From the NCBI GenBank assembly GCA_903840165.1, contig CAIMEY010000115.1, positions 1 to 64,000 on the forward strand: DNA of 64,000 nucleotides. Direction: 5' to 3'. The DNA comes from an uncultured Myxococcales bacterium. GTDB taxonomy: Bacteria; Myxococcota_A; UBA9042. Every line of letters starts with the position of its first letter. Position 1 is the first letter of the stretch. The translations under genes and the position numbers were made by a program. The notes under the pieces are model-generated. The model saw only the letters and a program-made list of their open reading frames with translations, did not search any database and was not told the DNA's origin. Below are positions 1 through 8,826 of this stretch, piece by piece.

Positions 1-83
1 AGCAATGGCCGGTCCAGACGAATGGTCACCGCTGCGATCTGGCGACGGATTGGCAGAACAGAACCCGGCTTACGGCTGCCCGC
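1..83 (+). ncRNA. rnpB: RNase P RNA, 3' end (partial)
   Basis: The strand reads ...ACAGAACCCGGCTTAC at about 56-73, which is the strongly conserved 3' signature of bacterial RNase P RNA. It is preceded by GAATGGTCACCG (19-30), matching the equivalent AAATGACTGTCC-type stretch of type A molecules, and followed by GGCTGCCCGC as the expected 3' strand of helix P1. A T5 run at 91-95 suggests transcription ends just after it. The 5' part of the gene lies left of the window. RNase P RNA is the catalytic subunit that trims the 5' leader of pre-tRNAs. The exact 3' end is an estimate. Confidence 0.88.
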
Positions 84-180
84 AACTCGATTTTTCTTAG
101 GTCAGATCTCGGACAACTTGGGCGCAGAGGCCACGACCTGGGTTGGCCCACCGACACGTGACCGTGCGGCGATTGGCAGG

Positions 181-687
181 TCAGTAGGCCCAATCGCCCG
201 CAGAGGTCAGCGGCAAAGCGTACCGGTAGATGCGCAGTTGGCTCATGCCCAGAGGTGTTTCCAGCACGACCCAGACCAGACCCGTGGAAAAGTTGGCAGC
301 GAGTTGGCGGACAAAGACCTTGGGCCCGAGTTCTGGGCTAGTGACGGTCCAAACTCGCTTTTTTTGCAGGGTGTTATCGTCCAATAGCCAGACTTCATTG
401 CTTCGACCAGCAACCAAGGCAAAGACACCTCGGCCGAGGCGGACGTCCTCGATGTGTACGATATCGCAGCAGTCGTCGACGTCGGACGGTGTGGCGGCGA
501 GGGCGAGCGGGAACTGGCCCAGTTGACCGACGTTTCCGCTTGCAGGATCGACCGTGTACCAGCCGCTGCCATTGCTGGCGATGACGATATTCCAGGCCAG
601 TAAGAACCCAATATCATAAGGAAGGCAAGGCCCGCCCGCCACCGGTTCAATGACGGGCCCCGGCAGAAACGACCTAAGACTCAGCAC
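181..687 (-). CDS. Hypothetical protein, probably 5'-truncated or frame-broken
   Basis: A 168-residue reading frame beginning at GTG with coding-like composition, including residues such as DPASGNVGQLGQFPLAL and EVWLLDDNTLQKKRVW that suggest beta-rich, propeller-like repeats. The same frame stays open upstream to 714 (PRRQPTVYCVLSLRS) before a TGA at 715-717, and no start with a well-placed ribosome binding site is present. The real N-terminus may therefore be lost or separated by a frameshift. It lies between rnpB (convergent) and the RCC1 gene (same strand). I do not recognise a family. Confidence 0.5.
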   Translation of the reverse strand: MLSLRSFLPGPVIEPVAGGPCLPYDIGFLLAWNIVIASNGSGWYTVDPASGNVGQLGQFPLALAATPSDVDDCCDIVHIEDVRLGRGVFALVAGRSNEVWLLDDNTLQKKRVWTVTSPELGPKVFVRQLAANFSTGLVWVVLETPLGMSQLRIYRYALPLTSAGDWAY

Positions 688-1093
688 ACAATAGACGGTG
701 GGCTGCCTCCTCGGTCATGCGCTTGCCGTCGCAAGAGCTGCATAACCCTCTCTTCTTACAGGAGAATACCACCGCCAGTTCGGCGGACCGGTCCAATACA
801 AAGGTGATCGCTCGCGCGCGGGGTTGGGGGCGTGGCGACGGGCGCGGTGGGGTGTGCGGGCAGCAGGCAGGGGACCGCGGCAGCTACGGCAGTCCTCCAG
901 ATGGAGAACTGGGTGCGGGCCAGCATCGGTAAACGGCGCGTATTATCAAATGGATCTGCAACGAACACGACCCGTACTGCCAAGCCGCGAGCCCGCTGTG
1001 GCCCGGAACCGCCCCGGCTGCGGCGGCCGCCACACAGATGACAGAGGCTGGGCCACCAACGACTTGAGAACAATCTACAACGCGCGCGAAGAA
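688..1093. other. Intergenic region, no convincing gene
   Basis: About 400 bp between two minus-strand genes. A minus-strand frame from ATG at 926 to a stop at 756 would give 57 residues with a lipoprotein-like start (MLARTQF, then a hydrophobic run ending in VPC), but it ends early and lies in a different frame from the gene at 181-687. It could be the detached signal peptide of that gene after a frameshift. Nothing else stands out, and no tRNA or terminator was seen. Confidence 0.4.
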
Positions 1094-1591
1094 CTAAGGC
1101 GCCGGCACCAAACCTGGCTCGAGGCTCCAGGCCCGGCCATTGCCGAGTTGGCCCTTGGTGTCACGGCCCCAACAGGCGACGCGCCCGGATTTCCGAAGAG
1201 AACAGCCATGTTGACGACCTAAGGTGACACTCACGGCATCGTCGACGCCGGCAACCAGCACAGGAGAACTGTCGGTGCAGGGCTGACCGTCGCTCAACTG
1301 CCCGTCGGTGCAAGCGCCCCAACAAAATAATTGCCCACTGGCTGCGACCGCGCAGGCAAAGTCCGAGGCTACCGCGACTGCAACCGCAGGTGGCACATCG
1401 ACTTTTGCACCGGGCGGCAATGAGGCACACGCGTCTGCACTGCGCGGACTCCAGCACCGAACCTCACCCTTGGCGCCGACGGCACAACCACCATCTTGGC
1501 CAACGTCAACATCGATGATGCCCGTCAGATCAGCGACTTGTGCGAGCGCGCTGCCCGTGCTGCTCAGGCCCCCGCGTGCGTCGCAGGCACC
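1094..1591 (-). pseudogene. RCC1-repeat protein, C-terminal part after an in-frame amber codon
   Basis: Reading straight through the TAG at 1592-1594 in the same frame as the upstream gene gives 165 further residues that are plainly the same protein: GACDARGG, then CAVGAKGEVRCW, CAVAASGQLFCWG and CSLRKSGRVACWGRDTKGQLGNG, which are standard RCC1 units. There is no good start inside; a TTG at 1420 is the only weak candidate. The piece is therefore either untranslated remnant, made by readthrough, or the result of a base error. It ends at another TAG (1094-1096). Confidence 0.7.
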
Positions 1592-3343
1592 CTATCCCCA
1601 ACACCACAACTGCCCTCCCACGGCGATTGCACAGCCTTGCCCCTCAAAGATGGCAACTTTGGAGACAGGGCCAACGCCCGGGGCTTGGTAACCAGGCCAG
1701 TAGGAATCGGCATCGACTGGAGCCCCAAAAAGCATTGTAGATTGAGTGTATAGACTCCAGCACCACAGACGGCCGGACGCAATGCGCAAACAACTGACCG
1801 CTGAGAATTGGCCTGCGACCGCGTTGCGCGCCAAGGTCAAGCTGTCTAGGGGCCCGAGATCCTTGGCCTGGGCCGTCGTGGCCACGGAAGCGTCGATGAA
1901 GTCGCGCCCCACGCAGAAGATTTGCTGGTCCGGGGCGCGGGCGCACAGGCCATCCGTGCCGAGCCAAAGACGCTCGCTCAGCGGCATGCCCGGCACAGCC
2001 GCAGGCGTTTGGAATACCGAGGGCTTTTGGCCAAAGGGCACTGGGGTTGGCGTCTGACCAAAGCAGACAACCGCACCGGTCTTGCGCAGCGCACAGGTGG
2101 TCCAATCCACCGCCGTGACGACCACAGCATCACTCAAATTCTTAATATCTTTGGCAATTTCTTGATTACCGGGCGAGCCGGTGCCGTCGGCCCCCCAAGC
2201 AGCGTCGCCCCAGCAGCGCAGCGTTCCGTCCGCAGCCACCGCACAAGGCCCCGGTAGCAGCCGCTCGGCCCCGGCGAGGGCGGGAACCTCAACGGGCGCA
2301 GCCAATTCAGCGAACTGTCCGTCCTGCACCATGCCCGGGGCGCGCGACCAGCAGCGCAAGACACCATCCATGCCGAGGGCACAATCGTCGTTGATGGACT
2401 TGCTCGGCGGTATCCCGGCAATGGGCTCGGCCGTGCAATTGTCCTGCGCGCAACCGCAACTACACACGGTCCAGTCCCAAGTCTTGCTGAGGACCGTGCC
2501 ATCGTCGCGCAAGGCGATGACTCGCGTGGTTCGGGTGACACGGTCGACAGACCATCTGAAATCAAGGAACTTTCCGGCAATGGGTGTGGCCATTTCTAGG
2601 CGGGGTGCCAGACCGTTGCAGGCCAGGGAGCCGTCCTCAAACTGCACGCAGCCGATGCCTTCGTCAGAGCCCTGAATGCGGGCGACGTGGGTATAACCGG
2701 GCAGCTCCATGGGCTTTTCTATGGCGGCGTCGCCCAGCGGGCCCTGAAAGTAGAGGTGGCCTTGCTGCGAAATGAAGTACGTATCCTCCAAATCGACTGC
2801 AATATCACGGACAAGCCCCAGGCTGTCCAGGCGTACCGGCGTAGTCTGGTAGGGCGACGTGACGGCTGCCGCGAAGTGGGATTCGCCCCAGCACCAGGCA
2901 TGACCCCCCACATCGACGGCACAGCTGCGACGGCCGCCGACGGCGATGCGCACAACTTGGGCGAGTCCCGGTACCGGCTGCGGCGTGCTGTGGGCGTTGC
3001 GCGTGCCATCGCCCAACTGGCCCCAAGTGTTGTCGCCCCAACAAGCAACGTGATTATCGTAGGTTATGGCGCAGGCGTGGCGCTCCGTGCGGGCGAGGTC
3101 GACAAGCCACGGCTGACTGCCACGGGGGGCCTCGCCGCTGGCCAGCTTGGCCGGACAGGCGCTTCCTTGGCAGACAACCGCTGAAGGCACAGGGACTTCG
3201 CCGGCTGTGCAACTCGCCGCTGCAAGGGCACCCACGCACACGCGCACGACCGGATTGGCTGCGCGTCGACATGCCGCCGTCACGGTGAAAAGTACTTGGT
3301 TGCCAAGGGATTTTCTGCGCGCGTCGTGCATCGATTGGGCCAT
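1592..3343 (-). CDS. RCC1-repeat lipoprotein (N-terminal part, stops at premature amber)
   Basis: 583 residues. The N-terminus carries a hydrophobic stretch ending in a lipobox (GALAAASC, about residues 38-45), so it is probably an exported lipoprotein. The rest is a chain of RCC1-type beta-propeller units with the usual signature CAI-DNHVACWGDNTWGQLGDGT and later CAVDVGGHAWCWG, CALRKTGAVVCFG and CAIAVGGQLWCWG. Such proteins in myxobacteria-like genomes are surface or periplasmic with no defined enzyme activity. The frame ends at TAG directly after CWG, in mid-repeat, and homologous repeats continue in the same frame to 1094. ATG at 3343 has AGGAG immediately adjacent, so ATG 3331 is an alternative start. 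Confidence 0.8.
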   Translation of the reverse strand: MAQSMHDARRKSLGNQVLFTVTAACRRAANPVVRVCVGALAAASCTAGEVPVPSAVVCQGSACPAKLASGEAPRGSQPWLVDLARTERHACAITYDNHVACWGDNTWGQLGDGTRNAHSTPQPVPGLAQVVRIAVGGRRSCAVDVGGHAWCWGESHFAAAVTSPYQTTPVRLDSLGLVRDIAVDLEDTYFISQQGHLYFQGPLGDAAIEKPMELPGYTHVARIQGSDEGIGCVQFEDGSLACNGLAPRLEMATPIAGKFLDFRWSVDRVTRTTRVIALRDDGTVLSKTWDWTVCSCGCAQDNCTAEPIAGIPPSKSINDDCALGMDGVLRCWSRAPGMVQDGQFAELAAPVEVPALAGAERLLPGPCAVAADGTLRCWGDAAWGADGTGSPGNQEIAKDIKNLSDAVVVTAVDWTTCALRKTGAVVCFGQTPTPVPFGQKPSVFQTPAAVPGMPLSERLWLGTDGLCARAPDQQIFCVGRDFIDASVATTAQAKDLGPLDSLTLARNAVAGQFSAVSCLRIASGRLWCWSLYTQSTMLFGAPVDADSYWPGYQAPGVGPVSKVAIFEGQGCAIAVGGQLWCWG

Positions 3344-3927
3344 CTCCTGGGCCGGTCTTGAGCCGGCCGCTCATCGTGAACCCATGCCACACTGATTTCA
3401 AGTGGAACCGGCGCCGGCTCCTGCGCTGAAATACTACCATTTTGCTGCTGACCACGCGCGAGGGATGTGGACTGCAACGCGGCGGCGTCCGACGCCGTTT
3501 TCCGCCGCCGAGGCGGAAAATCCCAGCCCGGTCGCCGCTTCGGCGACGCGCCCAAAATCAGCATCGAGGAAGACAGAGTTGCATGGCGCGGCCCTCGCCC
3601 TCCCTGGCCAGATGAGCCCAGGCCTTGCAACGGCAACAGCGCCTTATCGGCCCGCAGCGTCAGCAGGTAAGTCAGCGCAGTGTCACCGATCTTCTTGCCG
3701 CGTCGCCCAAGCCCAAGACGCGCCGACAATCGCTCGACGTCGCGCGGCGCCGGATTGCCCACCAACAGGCCCGCCAGCAATGCTAGTAACATGGAATTAA
3801 ACGGGAAATACTTGACACGCTGTTGGCGCGGGTCCTTGACCATAGCGCCGACCAGGCGACGCAAGCGTCCAAGGCGCGCCAAGAGGTACTGCTCGACACG
3901 CTGGTCATTTTGTTGCACAATTTTCAT
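3280..3927 (-). pseudogene. Truncated ISAs1-like transposase remnant
   Basis: The first ~105 residues (3927 down to about 3615) resemble the DDE_Tnp_1-associated N-terminal domain of ISAs1/H-repeat transposases: RLRRLVGAMVKDPRQQRVKYF, then LLALLAGLLVGNPAPRDVERLS and GDTALTYLLTLR. After that the frame runs into unrelated Arg/Pro-rich sequence, and none of the catalytic DDE domain is present, so only the 5' third of the gene survives. The open frame overlaps the start of the RCC1 gene. An inverted repeat at 3928-3938/4000-4010 just upstream may be part of the element end. Non-functional. Confidence 0.65.
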
Positions 3928-4010
3928 CGGATGCCGTTCTTCGCGCGGCCCGGGGTTCCTTCACGCGGGGTGTTGCACAGGCGCCAGCATCGGTTGCGAA
4001 ACGGCATCCG
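3928..4010. repeat. Inverted repeat next to transposase remnant
   Basis: CGGATGCCGTT at 3928-3938 is the exact reverse complement of AACGGCATCCG at 4000-4010, and after a 2-nt gap the match continues (TCGC/GCGA). The arms are 61 bp apart and begin one base upstream of the transposase start codon. They could be a stem-loop or relics of an insertion sequence end. The remaining part of the 395-bp gap up to the methyltransferase (4011-4322) shows nothing I can support. Confidence 0.45.
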
Positions 4011-4322
4011 CCCATTTTGTAGTAGGGTTCAGTGGTTGTGGGACTTTGGCGCGGGTCTGCGAGCCGCCAGCACCTTGTCGACTCCAAAGCACGCGGCCTC
4101 AACATGCGCACTATCGCCTCGTCCCCGAACCGTTTTGCCCGGGCTTGGCTCCAACGATTGCGCCGTCGCCTGGGCCGTAACCGTTCAAGTTTCGATACTT
4201 TTGGGCAATTGGGCTGGCGCCAATCTGCGCTGCGTGCCATGGTCCGCGCACCGGCCCGTTCGGCCGTCCGCCGCAGCCTCGGTCTAAACAGGGTGCAACC
4301 GCATCACAACCCCTTGAGGCAA

Positions 4323-4994
4323 ATGATGAATCAGAAAGAGCAACCGGTGCCCGCAACTCCAGCCAAAGTCATCCTCGGTTCGGACCATTTTGACAACCAG
4401 GCGCGGGCCTGGGACGAAAATCCCGTATTCATCAATCGCGCCAAGCAGATCGCCGCCGGGATCGTGGCGGCCGTGCCATTGCGCAAGGACATGCGCGCGC
4501 TGGACTTCGGCTCTGGCACTGGGATGTTATCGTTTCCATTGCGCGAAAGTCTGGGCCACATCGTCCTGACCGACGCGTCGCCGGGGATGTTGCAAGTCGC
4601 GACGGAGAAAATCGCCGCTCAGGGCGTCACCAACATGACCGTGCGCTTGGCTGACCCGAACCACGCGGTGGCGGCCGATGAACACTTCGACCTCATCTAT
4701 TGCTCCATGGTCCTGCACCACATCCCGGATACTGCTGCCATTTTGCAGACATGGTACGCCCAGCTTAGCCCGGGTGGTTGGTTGTGCATCGCCGATTTGG
4801 TCAAGGAAGACGGGTCCTTTCACGGCATCGACGTGGATGTGCACCACGGCTTTGACACGGCAGAGCTGATCGCCTTGACCAAGACTGTGGGATTCGCCGA
4901 GGCCAGTATCTCGACCGTGCTGCAAATCACCAAGGAACAGCCGCTCGGTCCCCGCGAATTCCCCGTGTTTTTGCTGGTGGCGCACAAGAATTGA
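4323..4994 (+). CDS. Class I SAM-dependent methyltransferase
   Basis: A 223-residue protein with the SAM-binding motif I LDFGSGTGMLSF near residues 57-68, an acidic loop VLTDASPGML, and the post-II segment DLIYCSMVLHHIPD followed by LSPGGWLCIADL, as in Methyltransf_11/25-type enzymes. Soluble, no signal peptide. The start at ATG 4323 (or 4326) is chosen because GAGG sits at 4315-4318; the frame is open further upstream but that part has no coding features. It stands alone, next to the transposase remnant and convergent with the copper efflux operon. The substrate cannot be deduced. Confidence 0.82.
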   Translation: MMNQKEQPVPATPAKVILGSDHFDNQARAWDENPVFINRAKQIAAGIVAAVPLRKDMRALDFGSGTGMLSFPLRESLGHIVLTDASPGMLQVATEKIAAQGVTNMTVRLADPNHAVAADEHFDLIYCSMVLHHIPDTAAILQTWYAQLSPGGWLCIADLVKEDGSFHGIDVDVHHGFDTAELIALTKTVGFAEASISTVLQITKEQPLGPREFPVFLLVAHKN

Positions 4995-5164
4995 AGCATT
5001 TTCCCTGCTTCTGAACCCTTTGTGGCGCAGCGGGCTCTCACAGGCGATGCCGGACAAAATGTCCTGATTCTGCGCACAATGTGCCCCGCCATAGGAGTTG
5101 CCTTGGCGGGTTGCTCAGCCGCAACGCGCGGGCCTGTTCGGGGCTGCGGGCCCAGATCCTCCGC

Positions 5165-8100
5165 CTACGCCCCATGAACCCCATGAATCCAATGGGCTAC
5201 TGGCCGTCGCACCCAGCCATAGGCCAGCCCCGCCGCTACGGCCACGCCAGCGCACACCAGGGCCATCGTCCGCCAGGGCCCCGGCGGCGCATACCACGGC
5301 AGCACGGCCAGCAGGGCCGCTAGCGTCCATCCGCACAGCTGAACCAGCCTTAACTGCTTGAGAATCCCGAGCCTGCGCAGGTCCACGGTCAATAGCCGCC
5401 GCCACAGCAGCTGCTCCGCCCGCCAGTAGGTATAAACCACTGGAATAATTTCCAAAGTGAGGAAAGCCGAAGTCAGCAGACCGCCAATCATCGGCACCGC
5501 CACGCGCTTCATCACGTCAGCGCCGGAGCCGGTCGACCACAGCAGGGGCAAAAGGCCCATCAACATGGTCGCCACGGTCATCAGCTTGGGCCGCACGCGC
5601 TGCACCGTGCCCTCCAAGTGAGCCCAGATGATGTCATTGAGGTTGTTGATAAGACCGGCTTTTTCCCGTCGGTGATAGGCGGCGTCGATGTACACAATCA
5701 TCACCACGCCGGTCTGCGCGGCTAGGCCCACCAGGGCGATGATGCCGACCCAAACCGCCGTCGACAGGCGATAATCCATGGCCCACAGCAGCCAAACACT
5801 GCCGGTCAAGGCAAAAGGAACCGACAACAAAACAATCAACACCGAAGCAAGGTTACCAAAGTGCAGCCCCAGTAGCAGCGCCACCAGCAGCAGGGTCAGG
5901 GGCAGGACCCACTTCATGCGCGCCTGCATCTCGGCCATTTGCTCGTATTGGCCAGTCCAGTGCAGCAAGGTACCTGCAGGCATTTGCAACGTTTTTCCGG
6001 CAATCGCGGCATCAACGGCCAGTTTGGCATGGTCCACGTATTGGCCCAAGTCGATGCGGGCCTCGTCGACATCGACATAGACATAGCCCGTCAGCATCCC
6101 GCCTTCGTCTCGCAACATCGGAGGACCTTTGCTGATTTGGATGTCTGTCACCTCTCCCAGCGTCAGCAGCGGCGGACCCACATATCCCTGCGTCGCCGGT
6201 CGCGGTCCAGGTTGCGACGCGGCGGCCGGCTGCGACATGCCCATGCCGTCAGCGGGCGAGCCAGTAGCTGATGGCGGGCGAATCCCTTGGTTTGTTTGCT
6301 GAATCTGGCCATTGATGGGCAGCCGCCTCAAGGCTTCCAAGTCCGCGCGCGCATCGATAGGCAGCCGCAGCGACACGCCCAACCGCTGCCGGCCGACCAG
6401 GGTCGAACTCAGGGTCCCTCCGCCGATGGCCGTCTCTACCCACTGCTGTATGTCCGCATTGGTCAAACCGAATCTCGCCATCGCCTCGCGTTTGGGCTTG
6501 ATGTCCACGTACAGGCCGCCCAAACTTCGCTCATACAGCGCACTGCGCGTCCCGGGCAGTTGGGCCAGCAGGCGTTCGAGCTGTTCGCCAACTCGCTCAA
6601 CCTGTTCAACGGTTTGCCCCTGCACCTTGACGCCGATGGGCGTGCGAATCCCCGTGGCTAACATGTCAATGCGTGTCTTGATTGGCATTGTCCAGGCATT
6701 GGTCCATCCAGGCATCTGGAGTCTAGCATCGAGCTCGTTCATCAGCGCGTCCCAACCGATCGGCTGCTCATCAGGCGCCACGCTGCGTAGAGGTCCTTGC
6801 AGCCAGTGGGGGGCCCAGGAGGACCACCAGCGCGTGACATGCACTTTTCTCCACTGATCTCGGGGTCTTAGTCGGACTGTCGTCTCCACCATCGTCAACG
6901 GCGCTGGATCCGTCGCCGTATCCGCCCGGCCAACTTTGCCAAAAACACTTAGGACTTCAGGCGCTTGCCGTAACAGGCGGTCCTGCGCCTGCAACTGTGC
7001 GGCCGCGGTCTCGATCGAGATATTCGGCAATGTAATCGGCATGTACAGCGCGTCGCCTTCCTCCAGAGCTGGCATAAACTCGTGCCCGAGCTGACCGATG
7101 AGGGGCACGGCGGATAGCACTGCGAGCAAGCCCATCAAAATCGTCGTGCGAGGATTGCGCAATGCCACAAAAACAAACGGTTTATAGAGCGCAATCACCA
7201 GGCGCGAAATGGGATGTTTGGCCTCGGCCCTGATGGGACCGCGCAACATAAGATCCCGCAGGGCAGGTGCAAAAGTAACCGAAAGTAAAGCCGAAGTCAG
7301 CATGACGAAGGTCTTGGTCCACGCCATCGGCCGAAACAGGCGCCCGGCCTGTCCCGTGAGCGTAAACACCGGCAAGAAGGCCACGGCGATGATGAGCAGC
7401 GAGTAGAAGATGGCCGGCGTCACTTCCTGGGCCGCCTCGCGCAAAAGCCGAGGGCGATCCTTGGCTTGGTGCGCCTGCTCCAACTTCTTGTGTGCGGCCT
7501 CAATCATCACGATTTCGGCGTCCACACTGGCACCCAAGGCAATCGCCAAGCCGCCTAGGCTCATGATGGTCGAGGGAATGTCCAGCAAATACATGGGAAT
7601 AAAGGCCAGTAGTACCGCCACCGGCAGGGACAAGATTGGCAGCAGCGAACTGCGAAAATGCAGCAAAAACAAAATGATAACTGCAGAAACTGTGATCGCT
7701 TCCTCGGTGAGGGCCTGACGCAGGGTCGCAATCGCCCGGTGAATCAGGTCGCTGCGGTCATAGGCCACCTCGATTTGCACACCGTCGGGCAAACTTCGTT
7801 GTAATTCCTTGATCTTTGCCTTGACACGCTCGATCACCGCCAGCGCATTTTCGCCCTGCCGAACGACCACGATGCCGCCCACCGTCTCGCCATCGCCGTT
7901 CCAATCGAGTACGCCCCGCCTTTGTGCTGGACCTAAGCGCACTTGGGCCACATCGCTAAGGCGAATCGGCGTACCGGAAGGGCCGACGCTGCGCAACACG
8001 AGTTGGCTAAGGTCGCTTTTCGATTGGACATAGCCGAGCCCGCGCACGTAGTACTCGCGCCCCGATAGCTCCAAGATGCGCCCGCCACTGTCGCCGCTGC

Positions 8101-8737
8101 TTTGGCGAATCGCGGCGGTGACTTCGGGCAGCGTCAGGCCCCAAATCTGCAGACGCTGTGGGTCGATTTGCACTTGATATTCTTGTGAAAAACCGCCAAC
8201 GCTTGCCACTTCCGCCACGCCACGCACGGCGCCGAGGGCATAGCGCAGGTGGGTATCTTGAAGGGCCCGTAACTGCCCGAGATCATGGTGACCTTGCTTG
8301 TCGACCAGCACATATTGAAAGGCCCAACCCACGCCACTGGCATCGGGGCCAAGAATTGGTGCAACGCCATTGGGCAACCGATTGGAAATGCTGGATAATG
8401 TCTCAAGGACGCGGCCGCGTGCCCAGTAGTTGTCGGTGCCTTCCTCAAAGATCACGTAGACAAAGGTCATGCCAAACATGGTCAGCCCGCGGACATCGCG
8501 TACCTTGGGCGCGCCCAAGAGGCTGGAAACAATGGGATAGGTGACTTGCTCTTCCACCAGCGTTGGGCTACGGCCCATCCATTCGGCATAGACGATGACT
8601 TGGGGCTCGGAAAGATCTGGAATTGCATCCAGTTGTACGGAGTGCATGGCCAGCGCGCCGACACCCGCCGCCAGCAGCACGGCCGCGAGCACAAGCCACC
8701 GGTAGCGCGCTGAAAAGTCGAGGATTCGCAGAATCAT
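5165..8737 (-). CDS. cusA: Heavy-metal RND efflux pump, CusA/CzcA family
   Basis: 1190 residues. It is the inner-membrane proton-driven pump of a tripartite Cu(I)/Ag(I) exporter. The RND signature GASVDAEIVMIEAAHKKLE is present. So are the three methionine contexts that bind copper in E. coli CusA: LYMPITLP, APLTMVETT and TRIDMLATGIRTPIG. This favours Cu/Ag over Zn/Co. Two features differ from the ~1050-residue norm: a Gly/Pro/Gln/Ala-rich insert of about 45 residues in the second periplasmic loop (before GYVGPPLLTLGEVTDI), and an extra C-terminal tail with two more hydrophobic segments (CGWTLAALLAVLPWYA; ALVCAGVAVAAGLAYGWV). ATG 8737 is preferred over TTG 8743 because AAGGAT lies six bases before it. 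Last gene of the operon. Confidence 0.93.
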   Translation of the reverse strand: MILRILDFSARYRWLVLAAVLLAAGVGALAMHSVQLDAIPDLSEPQVIVYAEWMGRSPTLVEEQVTYPIVSSLLGAPKVRDVRGLTMFGMTFVYVIFEEGTDNYWARGRVLETLSSISNRLPNGVAPILGPDASGVGWAFQYVLVDKQGHHDLGQLRALQDTHLRYALGAVRGVAEVASVGGFSQEYQVQIDPQRLQIWGLTLPEVTAAIRQSSGDSGGRILELSGREYYVRGLGYVQSKSDLSQLVLRSVGPSGTPIRLSDVAQVRLGPAQRRGVLDWNGDGETVGGIVVVRQGENALAVIERVKAKIKELQRSLPDGVQIEVAYDRSDLIHRAIATLRQALTEEAITVSAVIILFLLHFRSSLLPILSLPVAVLLAFIPMYLLDIPSTIMSLGGLAIALGASVDAEIVMIEAAHKKLEQAHQAKDRPRLLREAAQEVTPAIFYSLLIIAVAFLPVFTLTGQAGRLFRPMAWTKTFVMLTSALLSVTFAPALRDLMLRGPIRAEAKHPISRLVIALYKPFVFVALRNPRTTILMGLLAVLSAVPLIGQLGHEFMPALEEGDALYMPITLPNISIETAAAQLQAQDRLLRQAPEVLSVFGKVGRADTATDPAPLTMVETTVRLRPRDQWRKVHVTRWWSSWAPHWLQGPLRSVAPDEQPIGWDALMNELDARLQMPGWTNAWTMPIKTRIDMLATGIRTPIGVKVQGQTVEQVERVGEQLERLLAQLPGTRSALYERSLGGLYVDIKPKREAMARFGLTNADIQQWVETAIGGGTLSSTLVGRQRLGVSLRLPIDARADLEALRRLPINGQIQQTNQGIRPPSATGSPADGMGMSQPAAASQPGPRPATQGYVGPPLLTLGEVTDIQISKGPPMLRDEGGMLTGYVYVDVDEARIDLGQYVDHAKLAVDAAIAGKTLQMPAGTLLHWTGQYEQMAEMQARMKWVLPLTLLLVALLLGLHFGNLASVLIVLLSVPFALTGSVWLLWAMDYRLSTAVWVGIIALVGLAAQTGVVMIVYIDAAYHRREKAGLINNLNDIIWAHLEGTVQRVRPKLMTVATMLMGLLPLLWSTGSGADVMKRVAVPMIGGLLTSAFLTLEIIPVVYTYWRAEQLLWRRLLTVDLRRLGILKQLRLVQLCGWTLAALLAVLPWYAPPGPWRTMALVCAGVAVAAGLAYGWVRRPVAHWIHGVHGA

Positions 8738-8776
8738 AAGCAATCCTTGGCGTGAACCGATTCTCGCGGGTTGTTC

Positions 8777-8820
8777 AAACCCGAAGGTCCTTCCGGGTTC
8801 GACGTACAGTGTTTTCTTCT
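8777..8820. repeat. Dispersed repeat copy A (intergenic)
   Basis: The sequence GAAGGTCCTTCCGGGTTCG followed by ACGTACAGTGTTTTCTTCT closely matches copy B at 51522-51560 (about 32 of 39 positions), and its core GGTTCGA-NN-TACAGTGTTT matches copy C at 45062-45083. It lies in the short gap between cusB and cusA and contains small inverted repeats (CGGGTT/AACCCG and CCCGAAGG/CCTTCCGGG). Confidence 0.45.
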
Positions 8821-8826
8821 AGTCTC

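Noticed and set aside
756..926. 57-residue lipoprotein-like ORF on the minus strand
   Set aside because: Ends too early and lies in a different frame from the downstream gene; may only be a decayed signal peptide.
1592..1594. Amber codon reassignment (TAG as sense)
   Set aside because: Several confident genes in the window, including cusA and the 16515-18929 lipoprotein, end at TAG.
3498..3520. TTTTCCGCC/GGCGGAAAA palindrome as a terminator
   Set aside because: The T-runs lie on the 5' side of the stem on both strands, not after it.
4032..4322. N-terminal extension of the methyltransferase frame
   Set aside because: Arg/Ala/Pro-rich without domain features, and GAGG is placed correctly for ATG 4323.
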